Shown here: in pieces, positions 1 through 6,910 of the stretch
Layout of the letters: each line of letters begins with the position of its first letter
How positions within the stretch are numbered: the first letter of the stretch is position 1
DNA from: Candidatus Zhuqueibacterota bacterium
GTDB lineage: Bacteria > Zhuqueibacterota > Zhuqueibacteria > Thermofontimicrobiales > Thiofontviventaceae
Direction of reading: 5' to 3'
Length of the DNA stretch: 7,439 nt
NCBI GenBank assembly: GCA_014729735.1
Contig: WJJN01000342.1
Span: 1 to 7,439, forward strand
Notes under the pieces: model-generated
The model's database searches: none
The model's input: only the letters and a program-made list of their open reading frames with translations
What the model was told of the DNA's origin: nothing
Program-made: the position numbers and the translations under genes

Positions 1-1050
1 ATAAGCGCCGCCGAATTTCTCACGCAGTCTCATGATACGGTCGCCATTGGATCCGCTCATTCCGCCGCCTAAATAAGTTACGTTATATGCAACTGTGTAG
101 GATAACGGGGAAGCTGTTGCCACGCTGGATTCCGGTGCGCCATCGTGCTCTGCACAATGATCGCCGGTGCTATCAGATTGAATGGCGAACAGGAACTGCA
201 ATTTATTTCTCAAACCTTCATCAATATCAAAAGCATCATCGCCACAGAAAGCAGCCACGAGGTGGTCGCCATTCACTGTGCCGCCGAACCATTCGAAGCC
301 ATCGTCTTTGTTTGCAAATACTTCGACATACGAAATAGTGGTTCCACGTCCAACACCACCCATGGTCAGACCGTTAATCTCGTTTCCTTCACCAATTTCG
401 GTTCCACCGTGACGGATGGAGACGTAACGCAGCACACCAGAGCAATCGTCGTCATCGTCGCCGCCGTACATACCGCGGGGATCGGTCGTGGGAATACCTT
501 CGATGTTGGTTTCGCCATTGGGATGATTGATTTGTGCTTTACCTAAAAGGATCACACCGCCCCACAAGCCTTTTGCAGTTGCCGGGGGTACGGTGGGATT
601 GGCTAAATCATCATTTTCAGAAGTGAAAATAATCGGTTTTTCAGGATTACCTTCGGCGAAAATTTTGCCACCGCGGGCAACGATCAATGCGCTGGCATTT
701 TCTTTTTGACCCGGTTTGGCTTTGACTACGGTTCCTGCTTCGATGATCAGAACAGCGCCTTCATCGACAAAAACGCGACCGTCCAATAACCAGACCTTGT
801 CAGCAGTCCAGTGGACTGTTTCGCCGGGAGCAATGTCTGCATCAGTAACAGTAACGACTTCTGTCGGCTCGGCTGTTCCCAATGCGAAAAATCCGTATTC
901 GGACATTGCCGACCAGCCCGCAGCCCAGTTAGAAGCGCCGAATGCGCCTCTGTAATTCACTTGTTCCAGATAATCATCAGTTGCTGCAAATACCGTCGAA
1001 CATAGCATGACCGATATTGTCAGCACTAAAAGTGGTTTCAAATACTTCAT
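1..1050 (-). CDS. Secreted repeat protein, probable right-handed beta-helix, C-terminus beyond window
   Basis: The frame stays open for 350 codons from the ATG at 1050 to the left edge, so the C-terminus is missing. Residues 1-22 form a signal peptide (MKYLK, hydrophobic core, cleavage near VFA/A), giving export to periplasm or surface. The rest lacks membrane segments and is rich in Gly, Asp and short beta-strand-like stretches: VTVTDADIAPGETVHW at 66-81, VFVDEGAVLIIEAGTVVKAK at 93-112, ALIVARGGKIFAEG at 121-134, GLWGGVILLGKA at 161-172, VLRYVSIRHGG at 206-216. Successive short strands with turns suit a parallel beta-helix. Five aspartates at 198-202 and further Asp/Gly turns could bind calcium (inference). 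I recognise the type from FCB genomes, where such proteins often carry a type IX secretion tail; that region lies outside the window. No enzymatic motif is recognised. It follows the TonB-dependent receptor on the same strand, suggesting a surface partner or substrate-capture role (inference). Confidence 0.88.
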   Translation of the reverse strand, partial: MKYLKPLLVLTISVMLCSTVFAATDDYLEQVNYRGAFGASNWAAGWSAMSEYGFFALGTAEPTEVVTVTDADIAPGETVHWTADKVWLLDGRVFVDEGAVLIIEAGTVVKAKPGQKENASALIVARGGKIFAEGNPEKPIIFTSENDDLANPTVPPATAKGLWGGVILLGKAQINHPNGETNIEGIPTTDPRGMYGGDDDDDCSGVLRYVSIRHGGTEIGEGNEINGLTMGGVGRGTTISYVEVFANKDDGFEWFGGTVNGDHLVAAFCGDDAFDIDEGLRNKLQFLFAIQSDSTGDHCAEHDGAPESSVATASPLSYTVAYNVTYLGGGMSGSNGDRIMRLREKFGGAY

Positions 1051-1056
1051 TTTTTT

Positions 1057-1061
1057 CCTCC
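1057..1061 (-). promoter_or_regulatory. Shine-Dalgarno site of the beta-helix gene
   Basis: On the minus strand GGAGG lies six bases before the ATG at 1050. It fixes the start and agrees with the signal peptide beginning immediately there. Confidence 0.8.
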
Positions 1062-1126
1062 AAATAAATGAAAATGTTAATTAATTAAAAATGTGTTACA
1101 GCCAGGAACTCACGCTGTTGGCGATC

Positions 1127-1157
1127 CCGGTTCCGCCAGCACAAGGTGCGGAACCGG
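1127..1157 (-). other. GC-rich stem-loop between receptor and beta-helix genes
   Basis: CCGGTTCCGC at 1127-1136 is perfectly complementary to GCGGAACCGG at 1148-1157, enclosing an 11-base loop. It is the only GC-rich stretch in an otherwise AT-rich 248-bp gap (1051-1298). Minus-strand transcription from the receptor gene would place it about 140 bases after that stop and about 75 bases before the next start. No U-run follows directly; the nearest T-rich stretch on that strand is about 35 bases on (near 1086-1091). A classical intrinsic terminator is therefore doubtful, and an intercistronic RNA-stabilising or attenuating hairpin is equally likely. The rest of the gap shows no convincing promoter or RNA gene. 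Confidence 0.55.
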
Positions 1158-1298
1158 ATTAACAGATGTTTCCTGAACAGAATTCAATTTGTAACTTGTA
1201 ATTTCGATGAATCATCATGAAGCTGCACCATGATTGTTTAACAGTGACTCACAAAAATGAAGTATTTTCAACCAACTATACGCTGTCTCAATCAGGAT

Positions 1299-4187
1299 TT
1301 ATAAGCTGTATGCAAATCCCATCGAGAAGGTGCGACCTTTGGTGTAGTTTCTGAAAATATATTCAGTACCTTCATATTCGTGGGTCTTCTTAAATTCCGC
1401 ATCCAGTAAATTTTTGCCGGACAGCTTGAATTTAATATTATTGGTAATCCGCATGCTGAAATTCGCATTCAATGTATTTACCGGTTGTTCGTAAACAAAC
1501 GGCGTCCCGTCTTTGGATACCTCTGAAAGTCTTTCGCCGAACACATTGTAGTACACGTTCCAGAATATACCTTTATCATAGTTATCATAACCCAGATTGA
1601 AGTTCAGCAGAAAAGGCGATTGACCTTCCAGTTCGCGGGTGCCTTTGAAATCGGGACGCTTGATCCGAATGAGTGCTAATTCGTCAGCAGGAATCTGGAC
1701 TTCGGAATGAACCAGTGATAAGTTCGAGCCGACCATGAAATTTCTCAGCCGTGGTGAAATAATATCCAGTTTTTTACGGACCTCGAATTCAACGCCCATT
1801 GTTTTTGCTTCATCCACATTTTTCCAGGTGATTTCCCTGTTCGACGCGGATACGATGAACGCCCGCTCAATAGGATCCTGGAAATTTTTGTAGAAAGCAC
1901 TCACTGCATAAATTTCACCCGGACGGGAGAACCATTCCCAGCGAATATCATAATTATCAATTAAAGTCCGTTTCAATTCGGGATTACCAATTGCCGTAAA
2001 CCCAACGACAAAGTCATACGATGCGTATGGCGCCAGCTCCCGCAGCGTCGGGCGTGCCAGCGACCGTGTTGCACTCAGCCGCAGATTCATATCTTCTGCT
2101 AAAGAATAAATAAAGTTGATCGAGGGCAGCACATCCTTTGTCGAAATTTTTCCGTTCTCCTTCCGGTGGTCTGCACTGATCAGCTCCATATCTGTTCTCT
2201 CATAACGTGCGCCACCGATGAATCTCAAATCTGCTGTTAGCGGCAAATCCACCATCAGGTACTGAGCATTCACGATTTTTTCGCCGCTGTAATCGTTGGC
2301 GCCAATATCGCCTTCTTCGATGTACAGATCGAGATCACGTGTTACCCATTCCACGCCATTAATCACAACTACGGAAGAATCCGGCTCCATATTCGAATCG
2401 GAGAAATAGGATTCAGGATCACCGTAATAGCCGTTGTATCCGCTGTAGCTATAACTTACTTCATCGAATTCCCGGCTTTTATCCGAATACAAAGCACCGA
2501 ATTTCAAAGTAGATTTATGTCCGTTCCACTGTTTGAACGGCAGAGAAAAATTCGCCGAGAATTCATTATTATCTTCATTCAAATATCGATAATAACGCTG
2601 GGGCACCAGATTATTGAAAACACCAGGCGTTGTCCCGTCATCATCAATTTTTAAATATGTAGTGAAATATCGCAAATCCGGCTCGTCCTGTTTTGTCTGC
2701 GCAAAAGAAGCTTTCCAGTCCAACCGCAGCCCTAACAAGCTTTCAAACTGATGGTCGCCGTTGAATTGCAGCGATGTTAAACGCCGTTCATTAAATCCCA
2801 GCACGTGGTTTTGATGCAGGTCGTTGTTATCCAGTTTGTCGTATTCGTAATTACCTTCGTAATAGTCAGCGCTGCTGGTTCCATTTACATTGTAAATAAA
2901 ATCAAAGCTCACGATATCGCTGCTGGATAATTTATAAGAGCCTTTTAGCAATGTCCCCCACAGCACCTCGTGATTTGTTTTGTAATGATTGTAATTGTAA
3001 AGCCTGTTAAGAACTTTTGATGAATCTTCCAGCAAATTCCAGGCATTGTATCGACCGTTATCATATGCCGAGTAGCTGTTGCTATATGTGAAGCTTCCGA
3101 TAAATCCGAACGGTCTGTTCAACAGATTTACCTGATTTCCGATTGACAGCGAGTAGCTCTGGTTCATTCCCGGTGTAATGCTTTCCGTCCACATCTGACG
3201 ATTGAAAACTTTGGTCGCCTGTGATAGCTGCCGCAATTTGTCAGAAGATGAATTATCATAATAAGGAACACCATTTCGTTCGACATAATCCGGCACATCG
3301 CGGGAGCCGTCATCGATTCCCAGCCAATCCAGATCTCCGCCACTGTAGCCGATGGTGTTTCTGCCGTCGTTGAATGTCGTATTCGTATTGTAAGAAACCG
3401 AGGTGGAGAAATCGATCTTCAATTTTTCAGGAAAATCCTTTGTTTTGATATCCACTGTTCCACCGGAAAAATCGCCCGGTTTATCCGGGGTGAAGCTCTT
3501 CACTGTAACGATATTGTCGATCAGATTCGTCGGAACCAGATCGATGGAGCCGGAGCGCTTATAAGGATCAGTACTCGGCAGCGAAGCGCCGTTCAACTGG
3601 GTGCTCGTATACCGGTCGCCCAGACCGCGGACGTACACATATTTGCCATCTACCACGGATGCGCCCGTAATCTGCTTTACAGCTTCTGCCGCATCGCCGG
3701 CGCCTGCCTGCGAAATCGCCTCAGCACTGATCGCATCGCTTACAGCCAATGCTTTTTGACGGTGCTTCAACAAGGAAGCCTCAGTATTATTCAGGGCTTT
3801 TGCCGTTACGACAACTTCTTCGCCTTCTATAATTTCCGGCGATAGCGATGCATTGACTTTTGTAACTTCGCCGGCAATCACTTGCACGTCAGTTATTTTT
3901 GTCGCTGTATAGCCAATATATTGAACGATTAATGTGTAATTTCCGGGAGGGACTGCATTGATGATATAATTACCTTCCAAATCGGAAGCTGCACCAAGAG
4001 AAGTGCCTTCCAATTTAACATTCGCGTAAATCAGCGGATCTCCGGTTTGCGAATCAACTAATTTACCGGAAATCTTACCCTTGCTTTGCGCGTAAATGCT
4101 GCCAGTGGTAAAGATCAGCAGAATAGAAAATAAGATCAGAGCAGGATATAACGCTCCTTTGAAAACATTTTTGAAATGCTTTTTCAT
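1299..4187 (-). CDS. TonB-dependent outer-membrane receptor with N-terminal carboxypeptidase-regulatory-like domain
   Basis: This is an outer-membrane active-transport barrel energised by TonB-ExbB-ExbD. The frame allows a start at 4205 (968 aa), but 4187 is preferred (962 aa): AGAGG lies seven bases before it and MKKHFKNVF then begins a normal signal peptide. In 968-aa numbering: signal peptide to about residue 39 (IYA/Q); carboxypeptidase-regulatory-like beta-sandwich at about 43-125, with GKISGKLVDSQTGDPL and the NYTLIVQYIGY end; likely TonB box EEVVVTA at 129-135; plug at about 140-262, with VYVRGLGDRY at 190-199 and GDFSGGTVDIKTK at 244-256; then the 22-strand-type barrel, including ATRSLARPTLREL and GNPELKRTLIDNYD. 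Length and order fit the family. No SusD-like partner is adjacent, so this is not a standard SusCD pair; the downstream beta-helix protein may be its partner. Substrate cannot be read from the sequence; phosphate-containing ligands are a guess from the PstS-like neighbour. The C-terminus is YSL rather than a terminal Phe. Confidence 0.95.
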   Translation of the reverse strand: MKKHFKNVFKGALYPALILFSILLIFTTGSIYAQSKGKISGKLVDSQTGDPLIYANVKLEGTSLGAASDLEGNYIINAVPPGNYTLIVQYIGYTATKITDVQVIAGEVTKVNASLSPEIIEGEEVVVTAKALNNTEASLLKHRQKALAVSDAISAEAISQAGAGDAAEAVKQITGASVVDGKYVYVRGLGDRYTSTQLNGASLPSTDPYKRSGSIDLVPTNLIDNIVTVKSFTPDKPGDFSGGTVDIKTKDFPEKLKIDFSTSVSYNTNTTFNDGRNTIGYSGGDLDWLGIDDGSRDVPDYVERNGVPYYDNSSSDKLRQLSQATKVFNRQMWTESITPGMNQSYSLSIGNQVNLLNRPFGFIGSFTYSNSYSAYDNGRYNAWNLLEDSSKVLNRLYNYNHYKTNHEVLWGTLLKGSYKLSSSDIVSFDFIYNVNGTSSADYYEGNYEYDKLDNNDLHQNHVLGFNERRLTSLQFNGDHQFESLLGLRLDWKASFAQTKQDEPDLRYFTTYLKIDDDGTTPGVFNNLVPQRYYRYLNEDNNEFSANFSLPFKQWNGHKSTLKFGALYSDKSREFDEVSYSYSGYNGYYGDPESYFSDSNMEPDSSVVVINGVEWVTRDLDLYIEEGDIGANDYSGEKIVNAQYLMVDLPLTADLRFIGGARYERTDMELISADHRKENGKISTKDVLPSINFIYSLAEDMNLRLSATRSLARPTLRELAPYASYDFVVGFTAIGNPELKRTLIDNYDIRWEWFSRPGEIYAVSAFYKNFQDPIERAFIVSASNREITWKNVDEAKTMGVEFEVRKKLDIISPRLRNFMVGSNLSLVHSEVQIPADELALIRIKRPDFKGTRELEGQSPFLLNFNLGYDNYDKGIFWNVYYNVFGERLSEVSKDGTPFVYEQPVNTLNANFSMRITNNIKFKLSGKNLLDAEFKKTHEYEGTEYIFRNYTKGRTFSMGFAYSL

Positions 4188-4194
4188 TGTTTTA

Positions 4195-4199
4195 CCTCT
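4195..4199 (-). promoter_or_regulatory. Shine-Dalgarno site that decides the receptor start
   Basis: On the minus strand AGAGG sits seven bases before the ATG at 4187. The two upstream ATGs at 4205 and 4202 have only an AGGTG about 14-17 bases away, so the internal ATG is the better start. Confidence 0.65.
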
Positions 4200-4263
4200 C
4201 ATCATTGATTTATAAATTTCACCTGTGTGTTAAAAATTTGACATGCGTAATTTAGAGATGTGA

Positions 4264-4281
4264 TGTTACAAATTTGTTAAC
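4264..4281 (-). promoter_or_regulatory. AT-rich dyad / paired-hexamer site upstream of the receptor gene (candidate operator)
   Basis: ACAAATTTGT at 4268-4277 is a perfect 10-bp palindrome. With one unpaired base it extends outward to GTTA on the left and TTAAC on the right. Read on the minus strand it is TTAACA, five bases, GTAACA: two similar hexamers at an 11-bp period, resembling the spacing of the Bacillus PhoP box. It lies 77-94 bp upstream of the receptor start. Binding by any particular regulator is inference. No strong -35/-10 pair is evident for the receptor. Confidence 0.35.
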
Positions 4282-4312
4282 GCCAAATGATATTTGAGTT
4301 AATTTTGTATTC

Positions 4313-4382
4313 AGCTATTGGCAGTCGGGTTTTAGCTATTAAAAGCCAATGGCTAACAGCCAATAGCTAAAAGCAAATAGCA
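4313..4382. repeat. Heptanucleotide repeat array, ten units with an orientation switch
   Basis: Cutting the 70 bp every seven bases gives AGCTATT, GGCAGTC, GGGTTTT, AGCTATT, then AAAAGCC, AATGGCT, AACAGCC, AATAGCT, AAAAGCA, AATAGCA. The last six follow AANAGCN with substitutions. Units one and four are the exact reverse complement of unit eight, so the array changes orientation at 4340/4341 while keeping the 7-bp phase. This creates nested inverted repeats: TTTTAGCTATT 4330-4340 with AATAGCTAAAA 4362-4372, and AGCTATTGGC 4313-4322 with GCCAATAGCT 4359-4368. It sits in the divergent intergenic region, just upstream of the M28 gene promoter. Units two and three are degenerate. Confidence 0.7.
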
Positions 4383-4390
4383 GATTTTAC

Positions 4391-4419
4391 TTGACATTTC
4401 ATAAATAAACTGTTATTAT
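4391..4419 (+). promoter_or_regulatory. Sigma-70-type promoter of the M28 peptidase / PstS-like operon
   Basis: TTGACA (4391-4396) is separated by exactly 17 bp from TATTAT (4414-4419). The -35 box matches consensus fully and the -10 at five of six. The usual 6-7 base distance puts transcription start at about 4425-4426, which is the A or T of the ATG. The mRNA would then be leaderless or nearly so, consistent with no Shine-Dalgarno before this gene. Confidence 0.65.
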
Positions 4420-4424
4420 TATTC

Positions 4425-6083
4425 ATGAAATATTTGATCCGAAATAACACTTCGATCCTGAGCCGGTTGTTGATTTTTGCCATTTTTTATACTGCGAACT
4501 GCTATTCACAGGATTTATATCTGAAGAAATATTTGAATATCATTTCAATTGATTCACTGAAAAGTCATACATCTTATCTTGGAAGCGATGACCTTCTCGG
4601 ACGGGCGACAGGTACTCTTGGGGAAAGGAAGGCATGGAATTACATTGCAGCGCAATTGAGTAAATATCAAATACGCCCGTACGGAGACAACGGTACCTAT
4701 TTTCAGGCGGTCCCAATGCATGGCAGCCGTCCGTTACCGAATTCCCTATTGACCCTTTTTTCAGCAGGAAGAAAACACGAATTTAAATTGCAGCGCGATT
4801 ATCTACTCTATCGATCCGGCGCACAAACATTCATTCCAAAGCCGCTTCCGCTTGTGTTTGTGGGATACGGCATTATCGCACCGGAATATGATTATAGCGA
4901 TTATAAATCCGTAGATGTCGTGGATAAAATTGTGGTATTTCTTTCCGGTGAGCCTCCATCGACAGATTCAACATTTTTTGACGGCATTTATCCGACGATC
5001 TATTCTTTTCCGGATTCAAAACAACGCATTGCCATTTCTCAGGGCGCCCGGGGCAGTATCATGATCCCGGCGGCAATTCAAAATCAAGACAAAACCTGGT
5101 ACGACTGGGTAAATGAATTTGCATTTGAAGACGTTACCCTGGCGTATTCCGTCTCCAGTAACTTAAGTGTCGTTATGAATCCGAATGCTGCCCGACGGTT
5201 GTTTGCCAGAGCAGATTACGGTTTAAATCAAATTTTGCGGATGAATCGCAGCGGAGACATCAGTTCATTTCCACTCAGGACAGCCATTTCTTTTAACGGA
5301 GATTTTGAACAGCGCGAATTTATCGGGAATAATGTCGTCGGCTTTCTTAAAGGTGAAAATGCGACCCGGAAAAACACAACGGTAATTCTCTCGGCGCATT
5401 ACGATCATCTCGGTATCGGCAGAGCAGTGAAAGGCGATTCGATTTACAACGGAGTGGTGGATAATGCCATCGGCGTTGCAGCACTGCTGGAATGCGCCCG
5501 GGCATTCGGCTTTTATCCTTTGCCGCCGGCACACAACGTGCTGTTTCTGTTTGTCACTGCTGAAGAAAAGGGCTTGCTCGGTTCCCAGTTTTATCTCGAT
5601 CATCCGTACATTCCATTGGATAAAACGATTGCAAATGTAAACATAGACGGCTTGTCCATTTTCGACCGGGTGAACAGCGTCATCGGAATTGGGGCGCAAC
5701 TCTCCACCCTGGGCGAGCTACTGACTTCGGTGACCTCGATGCTCGATCTGGGCGTTTCCCGATTGCCGAACCAATTTATAGAATTCGAATCACTCATGAG
5801 ATCCGATCAAATTGCGTTCGCACAGGCAGGTATTCCCTCGATATTGATTGCCGAGGGAGTCGATTACGTAAATATTTCCACAGAAGACGGTATCAACAAT
5901 ATGATCCACTGGTTTGAAAATATCTATCACACACCGTTTGACGACATAAACCAGCAGATCAACTGGGACTCAGCGCGACAGCATTGTCAGATTATTTTTG
6001 CCTATGCCATGAAGCTGGCAAATGTTAAACAATTGCCGGAATGGAAATCCGGCACAGATTTTTCAGATTACGGACAGCAATAA
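4425..6083 (+). CDS. Secreted M28-family zinc aminopeptidase with PA-like insert
   Basis: This 552-aa exported metallopeptidase probably removes N-terminal residues from peptides in the periplasm or outside the cell. A signal peptide covers about residues 1-28 (ILSRLLIFAIFYTANCYS/QD). A protease-associated-like insert spans about 140-290, with FVGYGIIAPEYDYSDY at 145-160 and the strand DKIVVFLSGEP at 167-177. The catalytic core has the full M28 two-zinc set: H325 and D327 in SAHYDHLG, bridging D346 in NGVVDNAIG, E380-E381 in VTAEEKG (general base and ligand), D408 in NVNIDGL, and H502 in YHTPFDD. S460-D461 in the motif before AGIP is also typical. No residue is obviously missing, so it should be active. 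The start is the only in-frame ATG and lacks a Shine-Dalgarno sequence. The PstS-like gene follows after 9 bp, so co-transcription is likely. Exact peptide preference is unknown; M28 also includes glutaminyl cyclases, but this architecture favours a peptidase. Confidence 0.93.
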   Translation: MKYLIRNNTSILSRLLIFAIFYTANCYSQDLYLKKYLNIISIDSLKSHTSYLGSDDLLGRATGTLGERKAWNYIAAQLSKYQIRPYGDNGTYFQAVPMHGSRPLPNSLLTLFSAGRKHEFKLQRDYLLYRSGAQTFIPKPLPLVFVGYGIIAPEYDYSDYKSVDVVDKIVVFLSGEPPSTDSTFFDGIYPTIYSFPDSKQRIAISQGARGSIMIPAAIQNQDKTWYDWVNEFAFEDVTLAYSVSSNLSVVMNPNAARRLFARADYGLNQILRMNRSGDISSFPLRTAISFNGDFEQREFIGNNVVGFLKGENATRKNTTVILSAHYDHLGIGRAVKGDSIYNGVVDNAIGVAALLECARAFGFYPLPPAHNVLFLFVTAEEKGLLGSQFYLDHPYIPLDKTIANVNIDGLSIFDRVNSVIGIGAQLSTLGELLTSVTSMLDLGVSRLPNQFIEFESLMRSDQIAFAQAGIPSILIAEGVDYVNISTEDGINNMIHWFENIYHTPFDDINQQINWDSARQHCQIIFAYAMKLANVKQLPEWKSGTDFSDYGQQ

Positions 6084-6092
6084 TACAAAAAT

Positions 6093-6899
6093 ATGAGACG
6101 TCTGGTTACAATTTTTTTGCTTTTCTTTTCATGTGGCAGCTATGTTATCAACCGCGGAAATGTCATTCGCATTTCCGGTTCAGATACGATGCGTCTGCTG
6201 GTTTCGAAATGGGCGGCAGAATTCAGAGAAGCCAATCCGGGGATCGATATTCGTATTAAAAGCGAGGGAACTGCCAATGGCATCAGGGCGCTTATTTCCG
6301 GGAAAGCGGACATCTGTGCCGCATCCCGCCCGCTGCGAGCCGCAGAAGTGCGAACGATTGCCGAAAAATACAATAAAATCGGAATGAGTACACTCGTTGC
6401 AAAAGACGCACTGAGCATTTATATTAATCCCGAAAATCCGCTCCGAAATCTCACGCTTGATCAATTGGAGAAAATTTTTCAGGGCGAGGTAACCAACTGG
6501 TCAGCAGTCGGCGGTTTGGATGAGCCGATTCTCGTACTAACCCGTTCGTCGGATTCAGGAACCTACCTTTACTTCCGTGAGCATATATTGGGAGGTGATT
6601 CATTCACAGATGCGGCTGTGGAAAAAGATCGTACCGCCGAGATCGTGGCGACTGTCCTCGAAAACCGAAATGCCATCGGCTACGGCGGGCTGGCGTATGG
6701 GGAGAAGATCATCCATTGCTATGTCAACGGTGTGGCACCAACTATCGAAAATGTGAAGAACGACAGTTATCCAATTATTCGTTATCTCTATCTTTTTACA
6801 ATCGAAAAACCGCAGGGCATTGTGAAACAATTCATCGACTGGGTTCTAAAGGACGGACAGAAGATTGTGGATGATGTGGGGTATATTCCCTTGTGGTAG
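6093..6899 (+). CDS. PstS-like phosphate-type ABC substrate-binding protein, probable lipoprotein
   Basis: This 268-aa binding protein of the PstS-like type captures phosphate or a similar oxyanion for an ABC importer. The N-terminus has a short charged region, a hydrophobic stretch and Cys14 in LFFSCG, an approximate lipobox, so membrane anchoring is likely. Family landmarks run in order: ISGSDTM at 27-33, SEGTANGIRAL at 57-67, ADICAASRP at 72-80, IFQGEVTNWSAVGG at 128-141, TRSSDSGT at 150-157 (the Arg and Ser-Gly-Thr group that grips phosphate in PstS), NAIGYGGL at 193-200, and the ENVKNDSYPI block at 219-228. Length is normal for the family. The second glycine loop reads EGTANG rather than the common GSG form, which might alter specificity. 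It begins 9 bp after the M28 stop, with no Shine-Dalgarno sequence, suggesting translation coupled to that gene. No pstC, pstA, pstB or phoU gene lies in the window, so this is an orphan copy or its transporter is elsewhere. Confidence 0.92.
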   Translation: MRRLVTIFLLFFSCGSYVINRGNVIRISGSDTMRLLVSKWAAEFREANPGIDIRIKSEGTANGIRALISGKADICAASRPLRAAEVRTIAEKYNKIGMSTLVAKDALSIYINPENPLRNLTLDQLEKIFQGEVTNWSAVGGLDEPILVLTRSSDSGTYLYFREHILGGDSFTDAAVEKDRTAEIVATVLENRNAIGYGGLAYGEKIIHCYVNGVAPTIENVKNDSYPIIRYLYLFTIEKPQGIVKQFIDWVLKDGQKIVDDVGYIPLW

Positions 6900-6910
6900 G
6901 AATTAATTGA

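Noticed and set aside
87..1005. Several short plus-strand open frames at the left end
   Set aside because: The minus-strand frame is continuously open for 350 codons, with a signal peptide, strong ribosome-binding site and protein-like composition. The plus-strand frames are its antisense shadows.
1214..1234. Small inverted repeat ATCATG / CATGAT with a 9-base loop
   Set aside because: A 6-bp AT-rich stem is expected by chance in a sequence of this length and composition, and no T-run is attached.
4202..4205. ATG pair at 4205 and 4202 as the receptor start
   Set aside because: They lack a properly spaced Shine-Dalgarno sequence, while the ATG at 4187 has AGAGG seven bases upstream and begins a standard signal peptide.
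4313..4382. CRISPR array
   Set aside because: The unit is only 7 bp with no unique spacers between copies and no cas genes nearby.
5265..5699. 144-codon open frame on the minus strand inside the M28 gene
   Set aside because: It lies opposite the conserved zinc-binding core, and its translation is Cys/His/Arg-rich with no recognisable fold or ribosome-binding site, so it is a shadow of the real gene.
6140..6464. Overlapping minus-strand open frames inside the PstS-like gene
   Set aside because: The plus strand encodes all PstS-like landmarks. The minus frames show no motif and no start signal.
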